Assembly: GCA_037013685.1 (NCBI GenBank)
Contig: CM072894.1
Location: 6,636,841 to 6,700,840 of the forward strand
Length of the DNA stretch: 64,000 nucleotides
Reading direction: 5' to 3'
Source of the DNA: Acridotheres tristis
Lineage: Eukaryota > Chordata > Aves > Passeriformes > Sturnidae
Below are positions 24,791 to 38,902 of the stretch, piece by piece (the first letter of the stretch is position 1; the number at the start of each line of letters is the position of its first letter). Below the pieces are notes generated by a model. That model ran no database searches. It worked only from the letters and a program-made list of their open reading frames with translations, and had not been told where the DNA came from. A program made the position numbers and the translations under genes.

Positions 24791-27700
24791 ACAATGTTCT
24801 GAACTGCACTGCATTTTAGGGCATTTTCCTGTGATTCTTAAGTGAACACAATTATATGGTTAATTATTTAAGAGTTAACAGGAGAGAACAAGCTCTGCCT
24901 GTGTCCTTATTCCTCTAAAATACGATTGCCACAGTAGGCAGCATTAAAGAAATATTGTGTTCATATGGGTACATCAGGTGGTGAATATTTTCACAGAACT
25001 TCAAAAAACTTAAATGTCAAACTAGAGATCAGAGGTTTATTTTAATCGGCTAAAAAGATAATCTAAAGAGAAAAATAGCCTTTTGCTTCCTCCACAGTAA
25101 GCATCACATTCCTCGTTTGGAATATCTACCTCTGTAAATGTACACTTTGTTAAGCAAAGCAGTAGTTGGTCTGAAAAGTGTCAATGTGACAGAAGATTAG
25201 GCATTAATGTGTCTGAACCAGTGTTCATTGTTATCTGCTTATCCAGTAATCGGTAATTCCTTTTATCTACAGCACAGAACTATTCGTAAAATGAACCTTC
25301 TGCTGTCATTTATAACACAGTTAACAGTATGGAAGTATTTTCCAATTTTGCCCACTTGCTCTGATCTTACCTATATTAGTAGCCATAGCTGAAAGAAGGT
25401 GGATTTGACTCTTAATATTTTCATTATTAAAAAAACCATATAGACATGCAAAGAAAATTAAGGGCTCTTAAGGCAACTGCTTAATCCCGTTTAATTGCAA
25501 TTGCCTAAAAGTAACCCTAAGCCTTAACTCTTTCAGCCCCATATGGCACTGACAACTGCTCCAGAGGAATTAGCTTAATTCTCCAACCAAAAACTAGAGG
25601 ACAGGTGTGCAGCTTTCCCATTCCTAAGAAAGGCTCATAAGCAAGGACTGTGCCAGTGTTAATGATGTAAAATCTGTCTCATCTCTTCAGCACACAGGAG
25701 CATTTTGTTACACTAATGTTTTACATTATCAATACTAACAGGGAAGGAGAGAAAAGTCCCAGAGTTAAGTTGTTCATAGTAGCCACAAAAGCAGCGTTGA
25801 CAGCTTTATTTTTTTCTTTTCCCCATAGAATTTCCATCTTGTATTTGGAGCTGTGTATTTGCTAGTCAAAAGGCAGACTCCTGTCATCAGAACAACTTTG
25901 ATTGTCATGCTTTTGTTGTTGTTGTTTTGTTCCAAATCTGATAGAATTAGTTCTTCAGAATCTATAAAGACTAAGGGGCTTGTAATATTCTCAATGAGCC
26001 CATAACAGTTAAAAATTCCCAAGTTTCTTGGATTATTCTAACATGTATAACATTACATGGTATCTCTAAGCACCACAAGAGGATCAAGTCCTAAGAAGGA
26101 TTTTGAAGGTAAATATTGAGAAGGATTTCTGACTACTCCACAAAGCAGCAGAGGAAAAAGAAAGGAAAAATCACAGAAATAAAAGAATCCCAAAAAGCCA
26201 GTCAAACACGTGGCAAAATAAAACTGGGAGCCTGGCTTTAAAGCTATCACAGGGAAGTAGCAGCATAAAGTAGAATCATAGTACTTGATACATGGAGGTT
26301 AGGGTGCACAAAATTCCAACAAAATAAAAAGATCTAACAGCATGAGATTTTAAATTACTGAGATTTTATCAACAATTCATTATGGCAATTCAATGACAAG
26401 AATATTGTCTGGCATTTGTTAGATGAAACACCATTTAATTTCAACATTTAATGCAGATGAAATAGCAAATCTTCAACTACCATCTTTCTGAATTTACCAA
26501 GTTTAGAATTATTTCTATTTCTTCCAGTTTATTACACGTTTTACTAAATAAAAAAAAACCAGCTTAAATACAAGTGTATATTAAAAGAGAAAAATAAAAA
26601 ATTATGTTCTCCTGACAAAGAGCACTTTCTTGGATACAGTATGTAATTAATGATATAAATTAAAGAGATTAAGCTGAAAGAGATTTTGATAAACTTGTTA
26701 AAAACAGATTTTTCAGCTTACAAAAATGTTTTCAGCTGTTCCTCACAGAAAGATACAAAGTTATATTTAATAAGGCTTTCTTTATGAAAAAGTCTGCAGG
26801 AACCATTAACTTCTACAGAATTGCAATTCTTTCTTAATTGTATATTCACTGCAATTCCAAGCATTTGGTTTAGTGAGGTTCAGCAAAGATTCCACTGTTT
26901 CTACAAAGGAAATGAGCACAGACTTTGCATCTAACAAAAATTTCACTGGTGTAGTTTTACCAAGAGAAAGTTCCATTTATTCATTACAAAGAATAAGAAG
27001 TAGTGTCGCTGTTTAAGAAAAATAATTGTGAGATGGATGTGAGGGATGGGAATCAAGTAAAGAAAGCCATCACTATTCTGCTTTAGAGCACATATTTACA
27101 GATAGTTTATCAAGTGTTAGGAATTTTTCCTTATCTTGGCTCTACTTTCATTCATGCCCTTTAAGAAAAATAGTATCTATGTCCTTATCAATTTCCTATA
27201 CTTTATTCACCTATTCACATCCTTATCGAACATTACAGTTGGTTCCTCAAATATAGGTAGAACACCATTAATAATTAAGTATATGTTTAAGACATCAAAT
27301 AAATCAGAACTTATAGGCTCAGAGCCCATTAATCTTCACAAAAATCTCTGTGGATTAAGTGAAATCACATTAGAATCTAGAGATAGCATTTGGGAGGTTG
27401 TGCACAAGACTGCACAGAAAAGTATCTAAATAAGAGAACTTATTTCTAGGAGAAAAAGCTCAATTTATGGTGAGATACAAAAGAAAATAATAAGTTTAGT
27501 CATAATAAGAGGGGACACTGCTCTTAGAGTGTCCTTGCTGGGATTTTATGATGCACACCCTCATAAGTGGCACGTCCAGGAGCAGAGATGGACACCAAAC
27601 ACCCTCCTCTAATTCTGCAATAATATCAACCAGCAGTTATTAAGGGCATATAATTCATTGTAATCAGAGAGAAGTGTCTTCAAAAATTAAATGAGTGCTG

Positions 27701-29279
27701 TGTTGTGTGTGCATTTTACAAGGGGCCAGTGCCAACTAGAGCCTTCATTCAGCTAGGCAAAGCAACCACTCAAAATTCCTTAAAGTACTCCTAAAATCAC
27801 TAAACCTGCTCTTATCAGATCTCTAAATTTACGATCACCCTCAAGTAACTTTCCAGAAAAAGAAATCTCTTTGAAAACATACCTAAGAAAACTTGCTCAA
27901 ACTACCAACTGATACATAATAACCCCATGGATGCAGATCCCTGACCTGCAAACCTATTAAATACTTAGCAGTGGAAAAAAAAAATTTTGCATATTTTTCT
28001 GTTAAAAACCTTTATTATTTTTATAATGATTGCCAAACATCAAAATCAGATTTTTTTTTTCATTCACGAAGTAGAATTTCCTGGCAGGAAAATACCCTTA
28101 GTACTTGTTTATTTCAATTTTTTATTTTAAGTATTGAATTAGTCTGACAAATGTCTACATTGATGTCCCTCTACTGCTAAATGGAATAAAACAGTAAGCA
28201 GAAAACCTGCTGTAACTCTAGCTGTAATGTCAGTGTAGGCAGTCACTGCAATTTGGATGTAATATAGTGCCAAAAATTTCACTCACTTATAAAATGCCTG
28301 ACAGATAAATCAGGGCTGGGGCCATTTTAACTGTGATCACAGAAATTTATGATCATGAAGTCTTGAAGCAAAATATAATTTATTTAATCAGGAATAAATT
28401 CATTCAAATAATTGTCATAATGAACAACCCCCAAAGAGTAACCGAAGCTGAGGTTCAGTATTAGCTGATATTATATGAAGACTTAAACAGAGAAAAAGCT
28501 GTTAGAATATCAATGCCATAAAATGCAATTTTACTTATCTCCTAGTTAAGACAGAATGGACTCACATATGAGTAATAAGGGCTTGAACTCTGGTAAAATA
28601 TATCTAAATAAGTGCTAAAAATGGCAAGAGGCTTAGCTGTTCCTATCCAAGTTGCCTCTGAAAGCTCCACTTGATACTTTGCAAAATATGCAGGATTTAA
28701 AATTGAAAAAAAACGTACCTCATTTGAGCTAATGTTTTCCTGCCAGAACATTCTTGTAGTAGCATAAATGTTTTACTTTGTTTTGCTAGATAAGGCACAA
28801 GTGAGCTCACATAAGTCCTTCTTTATGGAAGGAAAGCACACTGCCATCTGTGAAATAGGCTGAGCAAGAAAAGCAGCCTCCTCTGGCATCCAATTGCAAA
28901 GATACATCAGATCGATTTTAGTCCCCAGTAAATCTAGGCCATGTTTCACTTTTAGTGCTACCTCGTATGGTGTTTACTTCATGGCAGACTCTTCCTACAT
29001 TTAATCCTCAAATTACCTCACTCTGTAGTTCTCAACCTAAAAACTCCTGCACAGAGGGTTCAGCCTTACTGCAGCCAGGAAGTTACTTCTCATTTTTGCC
29101 ACGCTCACAAAGTAATGCTGTGGGAAAAGGGATTACTGTTTGCTATTTCTATGGGGAGGAGGAAAACAGAAAGAAAAAGAGAGAAGGAAAGCAAGTAGAG
29201 CTTAGAGGAAAAACCAATTCCAGAGAGAGTAGATAATCAAGCAAATAATTTAGAGGAAAAACATGAACTAGTTTTTTCC
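24791..29279. other. AT-rich non-coding stretch
   Basis: No gene recognised. A short TTG repeat lies at 25,913-25,924. An AATTGCAATT palindrome with an upstream TTAATCCC lies at 25,481-25,502. At about 26,270-26,330 TAGAATCATAG occurs, superficially like the tail of an inverted CR1 but without supporting sequence. Open frames are under 100 codons. Confidence 0.6.
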
Positions 29280-29650
29280 TCTGCCAGCGTTGGAGGATTT
29301 GGGACTGAGGGAACACAAACCTGTGCCATGCTCTTTTTCAGTTTCAATCCAGTCACAAATCCTCCTGGGCTACCCCAGCAAGAGGAAAGATGCAGGAGCT
29401 CGCACAAGTGAGGAGTTCCCTTGATGCTGCCACAGCAAACCCTTCTCAGAGCTGCTGCATCCCTGTGCCAGCCCTCTGCCTTGCCCACGCCTGCAGGGCA
29501 AAGGTGTGCTTGGTGCTTCAGTACCTGAGCCTGGAGACTCCCAGTTCAGCCAGCAGAGCTGGTGCCAGGCACCCATGTCCTTGCCCAGGGACCTGAATTT
29601 GGGCAGCCCCTTCCCAGGGCATCCTAGAGCTGGGAACTGCCCTCACACCA
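29280..29650. other. GC-rich island with overlapping short frames
   Basis: About 370 bases near or above 50% GC, enclosed in AT-rich DNA. It has GCAGGAGCT, CCTGCAGGGC and CCCAGGG-type words. Three open frames of 68-83 codons overlap on the two strands (29,237-29,488 minus, 29,370-29,576 minus, 29,390-29,596 plus), as expected when stop codons are rare. No protein family is recognised. It may be an old GC-rich repeat or a conserved element. Confidence 0.35.
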
Positions 29651-32600
29651 GTGTATGGTTAGTCAGAAAATAAGAAGCCTGCTTCATATACAGAACAAAT
29701 ACATTTTTTAAAGAGGAAAAAGAAAATCATGAAATATGCAAGCATACAATTAAAAGTCAGCTTCTTAAATTTAGTAGTAAATATTACAAAGTATAAATAA
29801 ATCGGCTACAAACAGAAGAGATGAAAGGTTGTTCTAATCTTTGACATGGACCTTTGGCCAGTCACCAGCAGCAGTGTACCCTTTTCTCCAAAAAAAAACA
29901 TTTCAAAGACATTGAATTACCTTGCACCATCAAGGTCATGAAGGCACCAAGATAAACTATTTGTTTCAATTGTGCAGGTCTCAGCACAAGCATTACTTTG
30001 CTATAATTTGTGTGCTTGAAAAATTAAATCTGTTATTTGCCTTAACATGCCTAATGGATGAGTAAGATCCTTTCAGCAAATTTCAGTAATATTTTATAAC
30101 CTTTTCACATCTTTAAGATATTGGCTGCCGGCAAATCTTCCAGCTGGACAGATAGGCAATTCCCAATCCTGCAAGGATGTTCCTAACTACAAACACATTT
30201 TGTAAGTGTTCTTACTGAAGGACTTGCTATGCAGGAGGTTGAGCAATAGGCAGCTCTAGAAAGCAATCCAGGGTCTCAGTTCTCCAAGTGTGTATTGGTC
30301 TGATGTGCAAGCCCTGAAGTCAATCAGGAATCAGAGTAATACAGAGAAGAATTTTCTGAGTCTGCAAAATGTTGGCAAGAGGAGTTACATCTTAAAGCAG
30401 GAAGACAAAAGATTTTTTTTCTAAATTTACTTTTATTACACATACAAACTCGTATTTATTTGATTTAGTAAACTTTAAAGTCAGCCTCAGAGGAGGCTTT
30501 TGATGTGAACAGCTCCAGTTGTATATTCTTTACATGACAAATACCAAGCTAAAAAACTAACATGCTGTAGAAAAATTGTTCTAGTATTCCACAAATGTCA
30601 TTGCACAACAGTAAGAATGGTATTGTGAAACTCTAAGTGGAGGCATTCAGGTAGTTTACTTAATAGCCCTTATTTAAATTGTGTGCCAAATTAGTTGAAA
30701 GTATTCATACATTGAGATTGTTGAACATCAGCAGTACACGGCTGCTCATGGCTCACAGGCAGCAAAATTGGTAGGGAGCTATTAATGAAGTGGAGAGATT
30801 GCATACAAGAGCCACATTACAGGAACACGACTGTGCAGGCAGTCTTGTAACTCAATTTAATGCTTCTCAGAGAAAGTTTAAGCAGAACTGACAAAGCAGT
30901 TAAACAGATTTTCAAACTCCTTTTCTATTATATTTTTCCCCTTCTAATTGGCACAGTACCCCAAGGTACCATACTCCCAGTGGTACAAAACCTGCCTGTT
31001 TTGTTAAAGCCTCCCCAGTTGGGAATTATGCAGTTTTTGCTATATGCACCAAATTTGGTATTTGAATTACACAGAAATAACATTAGCATGGCAGGAATTA
31101 GACTTTGAGAGACAGATTGACAGTGTATAACCAGCAGTAAGACATTATCAGATGTTGAAATAGTTCATGGAATATCATAAATGATTGGAAGAGTATGTTA
31201 TGATATACATCAAATAGGAGGTTTAGGCTTAATGCCACAAGTTCTTGAGTGCTCAAGTAAACTTTGTTATTTGTGAGGTGCTTAATATCTGTTAGCTGTA
31301 GGAGAAGGAATTAGTTTTTTCTTCTGCCTGATCTATAATCCCAGTTTGAACGTTAAGAAGAATCCAAGCATTTTTAAGTTAATTCTCAGAAAAAAAAATA
31401 ATCTATTATGGAATTGATAAAATAATGAATCTATTGCCAAAGCAATATGCTGTATTTGTGAATAGGTGTTTTTTAAAGTGACTTATGGCCATCAGAAAAC
31501 CTTCAGTGTCCAATAGAGATGCATAGGGTGACGTGTTCATTGCTTTATGAGGGCATCATAATACAGAACTCTGTAAAATAATTACACTGTGGACTTGGAA
31601 ATAATACTTGAATTTTCTTTAACAGAGAATGCTTATATTGCTGCATCACATTGATTCTCATTGAAGCAGTATTTTAAAAGCTTTCAGAAAGCGTTTATGG
31701 CAAATAAATTCTTCAGGTATGCATTCCAGCTCCAGAGTGTATTCAGCACTTTTGTAGAGACACTGTAATGTATTGAACAAAGTGTAGCACAGAGGTCTAA
31801 CAGGAAAGATCACAGGCATCAGTCTTTGTGAATGTCTTGGAGGCAAGGTTAATAATAAAACCAATATAAAATATAAAATAAATAAAACATAAAAATCAGG
31901 GGAAATATTTAAAAATAGCATAGTAGAAAGCAGCAAAAATCTCACAACTTCCAATACTGAACCAAGTGTCACCTTGTTCTTTTTTAAGTATACACTCCTA
32001 CAAATTTTTTTTTTAAGAAATTCAGTTAACTTTTTCCAGACTACCAAGAACCAATTTAAGAACTTTAGAAGTGGGCAATAGAAAGCGTGTTTCAGTTTTG
32101 TGTGCATATATACGTTATGGATCAAAACTATACTTAAGAGAAGAACTAGAATTACTTTTCTGGAAATTTAAGTTTTGCTTCAGATTTTTCATCTCCGCTC
32201 AGGAAAAAGTTATTCTTGGTCAGAATCAATAACATATTGAACATGGGAGGGAAAGAAACAGAGTCCCATGTCAGAACAATTCCTATGATTCACATTTTAA
32301 AAATATTCACTTTCCAAACTCACATAGTAAATAGCAGCAGGAAATCCAAGAAGAAAAATTTAGTTTGCCTGAAAATGAGGGGCTTTGGTCTCAAAGAAGT
32401 CCACTGCTTTTTATTCAAGCTTCAGAAAAATAGTTACTTGATTTATATTTTACACATATTAGTTATTAGATTAAACTTGTTACTATTTTATGAATTTAGC
32501 CACTTTAGAATTGAGGAAGAAGAAATTTGCAGATTTAATCCAAAAGGTATTTTGGCTATTCTTGGCTTGCTGAATTAGAGTGGACAAGGCTTCTCATATA

Positions 32601-35600
32601 GCAGGCACCTGTGCTTGCTGTGATGCCTGCACACCAATGGGACATGGATTGTATTGACAAGTTTCTCTTTAGATGTATCAACATCTAGATGTATCAAGGT
32701 AAAGCATGCTATGGAACAGTAACATAAAATGTGACATTTCAGGAGTGAAAACAATCACTCAGCTCTCGATTGATTTGTGCAGTCTCTTTCAAGGCAGTGC
32801 CAACATTAAGCAGGCATGCAATATTTGAGCCAGGAAGGCTGAATATCACACCAGAATTCTCACAATGAGAGACCTAAGTTTTTCTCTAATGTGCAAGAAA
32901 CTGTAAATATTCCAGAAACTAAAACAAAATCTTAAGTATTTCCGTCGTTTTCTAGAAAATCTCCGAGTAAGGTGAAGCTCAGAGAGATGGCTACAGCTAT
33001 ATCTGAGAAGTGGCATTCTTTTAGCCTAAATTATAGACTTGGTTCAAAACTGAGCTCAAACTCGCATGTCTGTGCACCCACTACTCAGAAGAATTCCTGA
33101 AGGAGTCTTGCAATTTCAGGAGTTAGGTGGTATCAGTGAAGCAGACTCAATGTCAGTCTAGGACACCTTGGAACACAGAAAGGAAATGTAGCAACAGAAG
33201 CTAATGCTGGGAAATGAAACATGCAATGGTGTCTATTCATGAAGGTACATAATCAGAAAGTAAGAGAAATCTAGCTATTTGGTAGCCCCCAGGATGCTAA
33301 AAATTTTTTTAAAGAGCATGATGAGAAATTAATTATTAAATCTTCCCAACATTTCTCAATCTTTCAAGCACACAGGCCAGGATTCTGAAATTTATGTGGC
33401 ATTGTATTCAGATGTAGGGTCCGGAGTACAGAGCAATAAACTTATAAGAATTAGACTCAATTTCTCTGTTACCATACTGCAAGTAAAAAAAATGTTAATT
33501 CAGACTCCAACAGTGACAGAAAGGAGTAAAAATGCTAGGGATGATATGAAAAAAAAAACAACAGGCTTTAAAACACCTTCCCCTGTTGAATTAAAGAGCA
33601 TAGAAGTACAGGAATACAGTATAACCAGAACACCATTAAAAATATTTTTCAGGGTTTTTTTTCTTGTGTACTAATTCATATTACTCTCAACTGTAGAGAA
33701 CAAAAACATGTTTGTGAGTGGGAGTAGAAATAAACAGAGAAAACTGAGGGTGACAATCTCTGTCAAAGAAAATTAGTGGCAATTCTCCAAGAATTCAAGT
33801 GCAGAATATTTAGACCCATTCACGGTCCACATTTATTAGACTGATTAGCTTTTAGGAACACAATACCTACTAACTTTTTGAAGTCACATATTTGATGAAG
33901 ACATTATACAAAAACATGCAGATGCAAGCATGAAAAGTTTATGGCACAGCATGGATACTTAGGAACTTCCTGCTTGTCCATCACTTGCTACCTTTTGCAA
34001 GGTAATTTGAAAATTCAAGTGCATGCAGCAGTAATATTGATAGACTTGAAATTCCTGAGCAATCCAATTGTTTTCTCTCAAACATTCAGAGGAGGTGGCT
34101 TGTCTTACTTCCAAGTAAGGCAGGAATTGAGTGCAAAGGTTACAAGTTAAAATGAGAATATACAGTTGTGAAGTAGCAGGGGTTACTAGAAATATTTTAG
34201 AATTAAAATAATTACTTATAGACTGTATAAGATCCAATTTCCCCGTCAATTTATTTTCTTGTTGTATGAAATAGTATGTAAACAAACACAAACTGTGCTA
34301 CACCAGTTTCACTGTGCTTTGTAGTTTCCCCCACAAGTTTTTTACCTGAGGTACTTCAAATCTTAGTTTGTTCTTAGCAGATATCTCTATGAAAATTTTG
34401 GGACTAAGAGTTGAATTTGCAGTTTCATGGAAGTTAATCTTCAGATTGCTGTGTAGGATTGACAATAATTTTTGGAGAGCGACTTAGAGCAGTAATCCAA
34501 AATCTGAGGTGGAGCCTTTGATCTCTTCCTCTCCAGTCTCTCAAGCAGCATAATTCAAAACAGGGCTGCTGGTGAAGTACAGATTCTGGAAACTTTCAAA
34601 AATAAAACAAGTAAGAAGTAATCAGACAACAGCTCCTTTCCTCCCCCCTCCCCTCCAAAATCCATAGGGGAGCATATCCTGGGAATCAGGGATACTGACA
34701 TAGAAGGTACAGCAAGGGTAATCAGGTCTAGTTGCCTGACACACTGCTGTTATTAATTATTGACTATCTCACAGTGACCTTCAAGCAGTACTGCAGGAAG
34801 AAGAGACAGTATGGGTCAGGCTAAATCTATGTCAACTCCTCCCAGAGAGGGTTTTCTGTTCCTGCACAGATCTCTCTAGTGTATAGCTGCAGTAATGAAA
34901 TAAAGTTACATGGAGTTTGGAGAGCACACTCGACCTGAAGACACAGCAACTCATCTTTTCTTAACATTATTCTCAAATGAATTAAGAATTTAATTACAAA
35001 TTTTGAATAAGTCATTCCATGAGAAGCAATTCAGGAACTCTATCGTCTGAAAATTATGAACACTTAGATAAGCAAAACAGTTACATATAAAAGTGCTTCA
35101 AAATAGGAAAGAAGCTGTGATTTTTTGAGTCAATGGGAGAACATTAAAAGCCCAAGAAACAGAAAGTAGGAACATTGGAAGAGTTTAAAAAGCACTGGAA
35201 ATTATTCTGTAGATTTGCAGGAAAAAGAATGCTATAGGCTATTCAATAAAAGCACACAGGGAGTGATTCAGCTCAGTTTCTAACTTCTTCATAAATTGTC
35301 TTAGCAGTCCCTTAGAAATCATAATATAGGGCTACATGGAGCAAGGACAGCATAATTCAGAAGGCCTTCACCTATCCTTAAGCTGGAAATACTGCAGGCT
35401 TTACAAGAATAAAGTCATTCAAGTAGATTTCTCAAAGAGCTAACTTGGCTTCTCCAGCCAACTTTTTTGAAAAGGTGCAGAAAACCTATAACAGCCACCC
35501 AACCACTACCACCTATTTTCCAAGGCAGCATAACACAAAACAGAGCTCAAACTTTTCTGTATGCTGAGCTAATTAAAAGAGTAGATTGCATATTAAAAGG

Positions 35601-37928
35601 TGATTATTAAGCTGATATCAACACCAGTAAAGCTCCTAGCCCTGTTCTCATCTGTTAAAGCAGCTCAAACCACAGTGAGGATAAAAATAAAAAACAGGGC
35701 TCTTGATACAAAAACATGTATATTTAAACATGACATACCACGTTGTAGAAAAGCCTCCTACACAACTGAAGTTTTTAACTTCTAAAACTGCTTATAAATA
35801 TTAATGCAATATCATAATCCATTTAATTCTAGACATCTTTCTAAGTTTGTAACAAGGATTTTACAAGTCAACTCTTTCATCTTCAAATATACATTAAGAT
35901 GTGAAGACAAGAACTGTCACTTTAAAACTACCTGCATTCTTTTTTAAAGACAGGGTGCAACCTGCTGGTGGAGTTATAGTTAATTCCCTAGCAAGATTCT
36001 TGAAAAACTTCTAGAGAATCAAGAATCAGGTTTACTGATACCTAGCCTTGAAAGCTCTGATTGAATAGGGTTAGTCTTGGGTATCTTTCCTTCTATGAAT
36101 ACAAAAATAATACCTTGAACTTGAAGATCTTCAGGTAGAGTTTACACAACTTAATTCCTAACAAAACTAACTTAGGCATTACTTGAATACATGTCCCACT
36201 GACAAGGGCTGCCTCCTAATTTACTGCCAGAATCCTTGTGACAGAACAGAAACCTGCTCAGTTGCTTTGAAAAGAACGTTCCCCTATTCAAAAAGGATCA
36301 GGAAACGTAGCAAGTGATGAGAAGTTTAGCAAGAAACTGAAAAGTAGGACCAAGGGTTAACAGTGTTATTTTCTAGATCTAGGTCTGCTATGTGATGTTA
36401 TCCTAGTTAAGGCCACTGTTAATTGAAACAATAATGAACTTCCCTATTTTTCAACTCAACAAATCAGCAGATGAACAATTAATTTAATTTATTATTTTAC
36501 TTGGCTAAGGAATACCTCAGCAATTTAGGAGAGACATAATTTCACACTCTAGTCAGTAGTGTTTGCATCCTTTAATAATTTAATAGTGAATTATTTGAAT
36601 TATATACCTTGCTATATTAAGACCTAAGAGGTCTTAAACTCCCAAATACTTGGTTAATTATCTTTAGAGCTCTGGCACTCCTATTAGAACTTGAAGTACA
36701 CATTAAAACGCTATTTTGCATGGGGGTTATGGAGCTCTCTTCACACATAGAAGACCCCAGCATATTTAAATACATACCAGTTCATAGGGGGAAGCAAAAG
36801 AAGTGCAACATAATTTTTTCTTAAAAAATACACACAACATGGTAAATTGCACATTATATATGCAGTCTTAACTTGCAGCATGTCTTCCTACTGTTCTATT
36901 AGTGTATGTCATGAATAATATGCTCGTAAGAACAAAGTCGTTAAAATGTTAAAGATAAAAATATTTACACACAAAGTAATTTCCTGCCATGCTCCCCTAA
37001 TAGTTTAGTTTTCATATGAACAGACGCAGATTCGGGCAAACAAAATGGTCCTGAATGTCACTGCAAATTAGCTGTACATCTTCAACCACAATCATTGACT
37101 TTAAGTCTCAAATACAGGCTCCTATTAGAGATACTGTCACAGTTCAGAATGTAAAACACCTGTTTAAATTCCAGAGGCCAGGGAGGTTATTTTTCAAAAC
37201 TGGCAATTCACTGATATCATTATCCTTTAAACAATGAAAAAAGGTTCAGAATTCTTTGTAGAAAAGTTTGTAAATATGACAATGCAATGCTGGTTTAAAC
37301 TCATTAAACACCATAAAATAACGATGTAATGGCTTACACAGAAATTAAGCATTCCAGCATCTTTTGTTGGCTCTTGTTTGGGTTTTGATGGATTTGGGTT
37401 TTTTTTGTTCATTGTCTTTTTAGTTTGGTGCCTTTTGTTTCTTTTTGTCTTTTCTTCCCCTTAAAGCATCACCATAATATTATTGCCTATTCTAAGGTTT
37501 CTTGACATGGGTAGGTTCTGAGTAGTTTATTGCTTTGATTTCTGGGGCTTTTTACACTGGTATATCAACATTCCTCTCTAGAGAAAGCTTGAGAAATTTG
37601 CCTTGAACATGAAGAATTCAAATGCAGAATAGGAAAGAGAGACAGACTGTGTCCTAAGTGCAGAAAGGAGGAAATTAGAAAGTTATTGAAAAAAGTAGAA
37701 CTCAACTTCTTCAATTGCACACATTACTTACACCAGTTTTTCCATATAATTAATTTCAATTAATCACATGGCTTGAAACAAACTGCACACAGCTTTCAGA
37801 AAACCTGCTAACTCTGGAATCTCTATGACTGGAAACAGATATAAAAGGAGACATACATCAGATAGCTTAAACACAAAGCCAGGTGTTTGATACCTTCCTT
37901 TTTGGATAACAGTCATCTATTTTTGTAT
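29651..37928. other. AT-rich non-coding stretch
   Basis: No gene recognised over more than 8 kb. The largest frames (155 codons at 31,658-32,125 minus, 120 codons at 32,216-32,578 plus) are hydrophobic or Lys-rich, carry homopolymer-derived Lys runs and have no domain. A short direct repeat of TAGATGTATCAA occurs at about 32,671-32,698. A palindromic TTTTCTAGAAAA lies at about 32,949-32,960. A T/G-rich low-complexity patch is at 37,361-37,460. Confidence 0.6.
37361..37460. repeat. T/G-rich low-complexity patch
   Basis: Runs of T (up to 8) separated by G, GG or GGG, the complementary composition to the A/C-rich tracts elsewhere in the window. It opens a Lys/Pro-rich minus-strand frame that is a composition artefact. 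Confidence 0.6.
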
Positions 37929-37943
37929 CACACACACACACAC
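37929..37943. repeat. (CA)n microsatellite, about 7 units
   Basis: CA repeated about seven times without interruption, ending in CACC. Short but likely polymorphic, as dinucleotide repeats of this kind often are. Confidence 0.85.
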
Positions 37944-38880
37944 CAAAGTAAAAGAAACAAATGACAAGATTAGGAAAAAAAAAACCAACCCAAACCTACA
38001 ACTCCCTAATTCCTTCCAGCTGTATTTAGATTATCACAGCAAGTTTTCAGCCATGTAGAGTGAGCAGCTATGTAGCTATGGCTGAAACATACGAAGCAGA
38101 AATAGACACAGCAGATTTCTGTTTCTCATTGAAACAGTTTGTGCTACAAACACAGCTGCACCACAGTTACAACTGCACTCAAATAAGCACAAAGCCACAG
38201 TAAATAGAGGTGGTATTTCTAAAATTCTCTTCATTTTCTGAGATGCTGTTTAGTATTAGCCAGTGAGGCTCCAGCACAGAACTACACATAACAGGCACAG
38301 ACTTCAATACTCGTAGTAATCATCAGTATTGCTTCTGAAGAGACACAAGTACACCCAAAAATGAGACCCATTATTATATATGGAACAAAGAGATCTTGGG
38401 TCTGTAAAACTACCAAATATCAAAACTAAAAGGCACTATTACACTAATATATCATTATTTTTTAGCTATTTCTTACTATTTTGTGGTATAGGGGTTTTGT
38501 TTGTTTTGTTTTTTTTAACTCAGATAGTAAGACAGTATTGGTTACATTATTCTATTTTCTGGGAAAAATAGCAGGAAACAGAAATGTAAGAACACTCCCT
38601 GGCATTCATCCTTTCCCAAAGCAAGACAGAAAATTCTGAACTTTAAGGAAATGTCTTTTGATCCACAGAGAAGCAGTGAAAATCCTTTCTTTATGGGTAC
38701 ATTTATCAGAACAAAGTACTGGCTCCTCACATTCCTTGATTTGTTCATTTACCAGTAGAAGGAATAAAATCCTTTAGGATGGCTTCAGCCTCCCAGATGC
38801 TTTGTTTAGACATCTGCAGTGTCCTGTGAAATCAATCTCACCACAAACACGTCTATATTTAGACCCCTGGACTACCCAAG

Positions 38881-38902
38881 TGTTTTACTGCCGAGTAAAA
38901 CA
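38881..38902. repeat. Perfect hairpin, 9-bp stem and 4-base loop
   Basis: TGTTTTACT, then GCCG, then AGTAAAACA: a perfect inverted repeat with a four-base loop. Pairing stops at the next base on each side. It is short, AT-rich in the stem and not followed by a T-run, so there is no specific reason to call it a terminator or microRNA. Confidence 0.8.

Noticed and set aside
26270..26330. TAGAATCATAG resembling an inverted CR1 tail
   Set aside because: Only one octamer-like word and no continuing similarity.
31658..32125. 155-codon hydrophobic minus-strand frame
   Set aside because: Lys and Leu/Phe content reflects A/T runs; no domain or family recognised.
32949..32965. Heat-shock-element-like TTCTAGAA
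   Set aside because: Only two clean inverted GAA units; a functional element normally needs at least three, and there is no promoter context.
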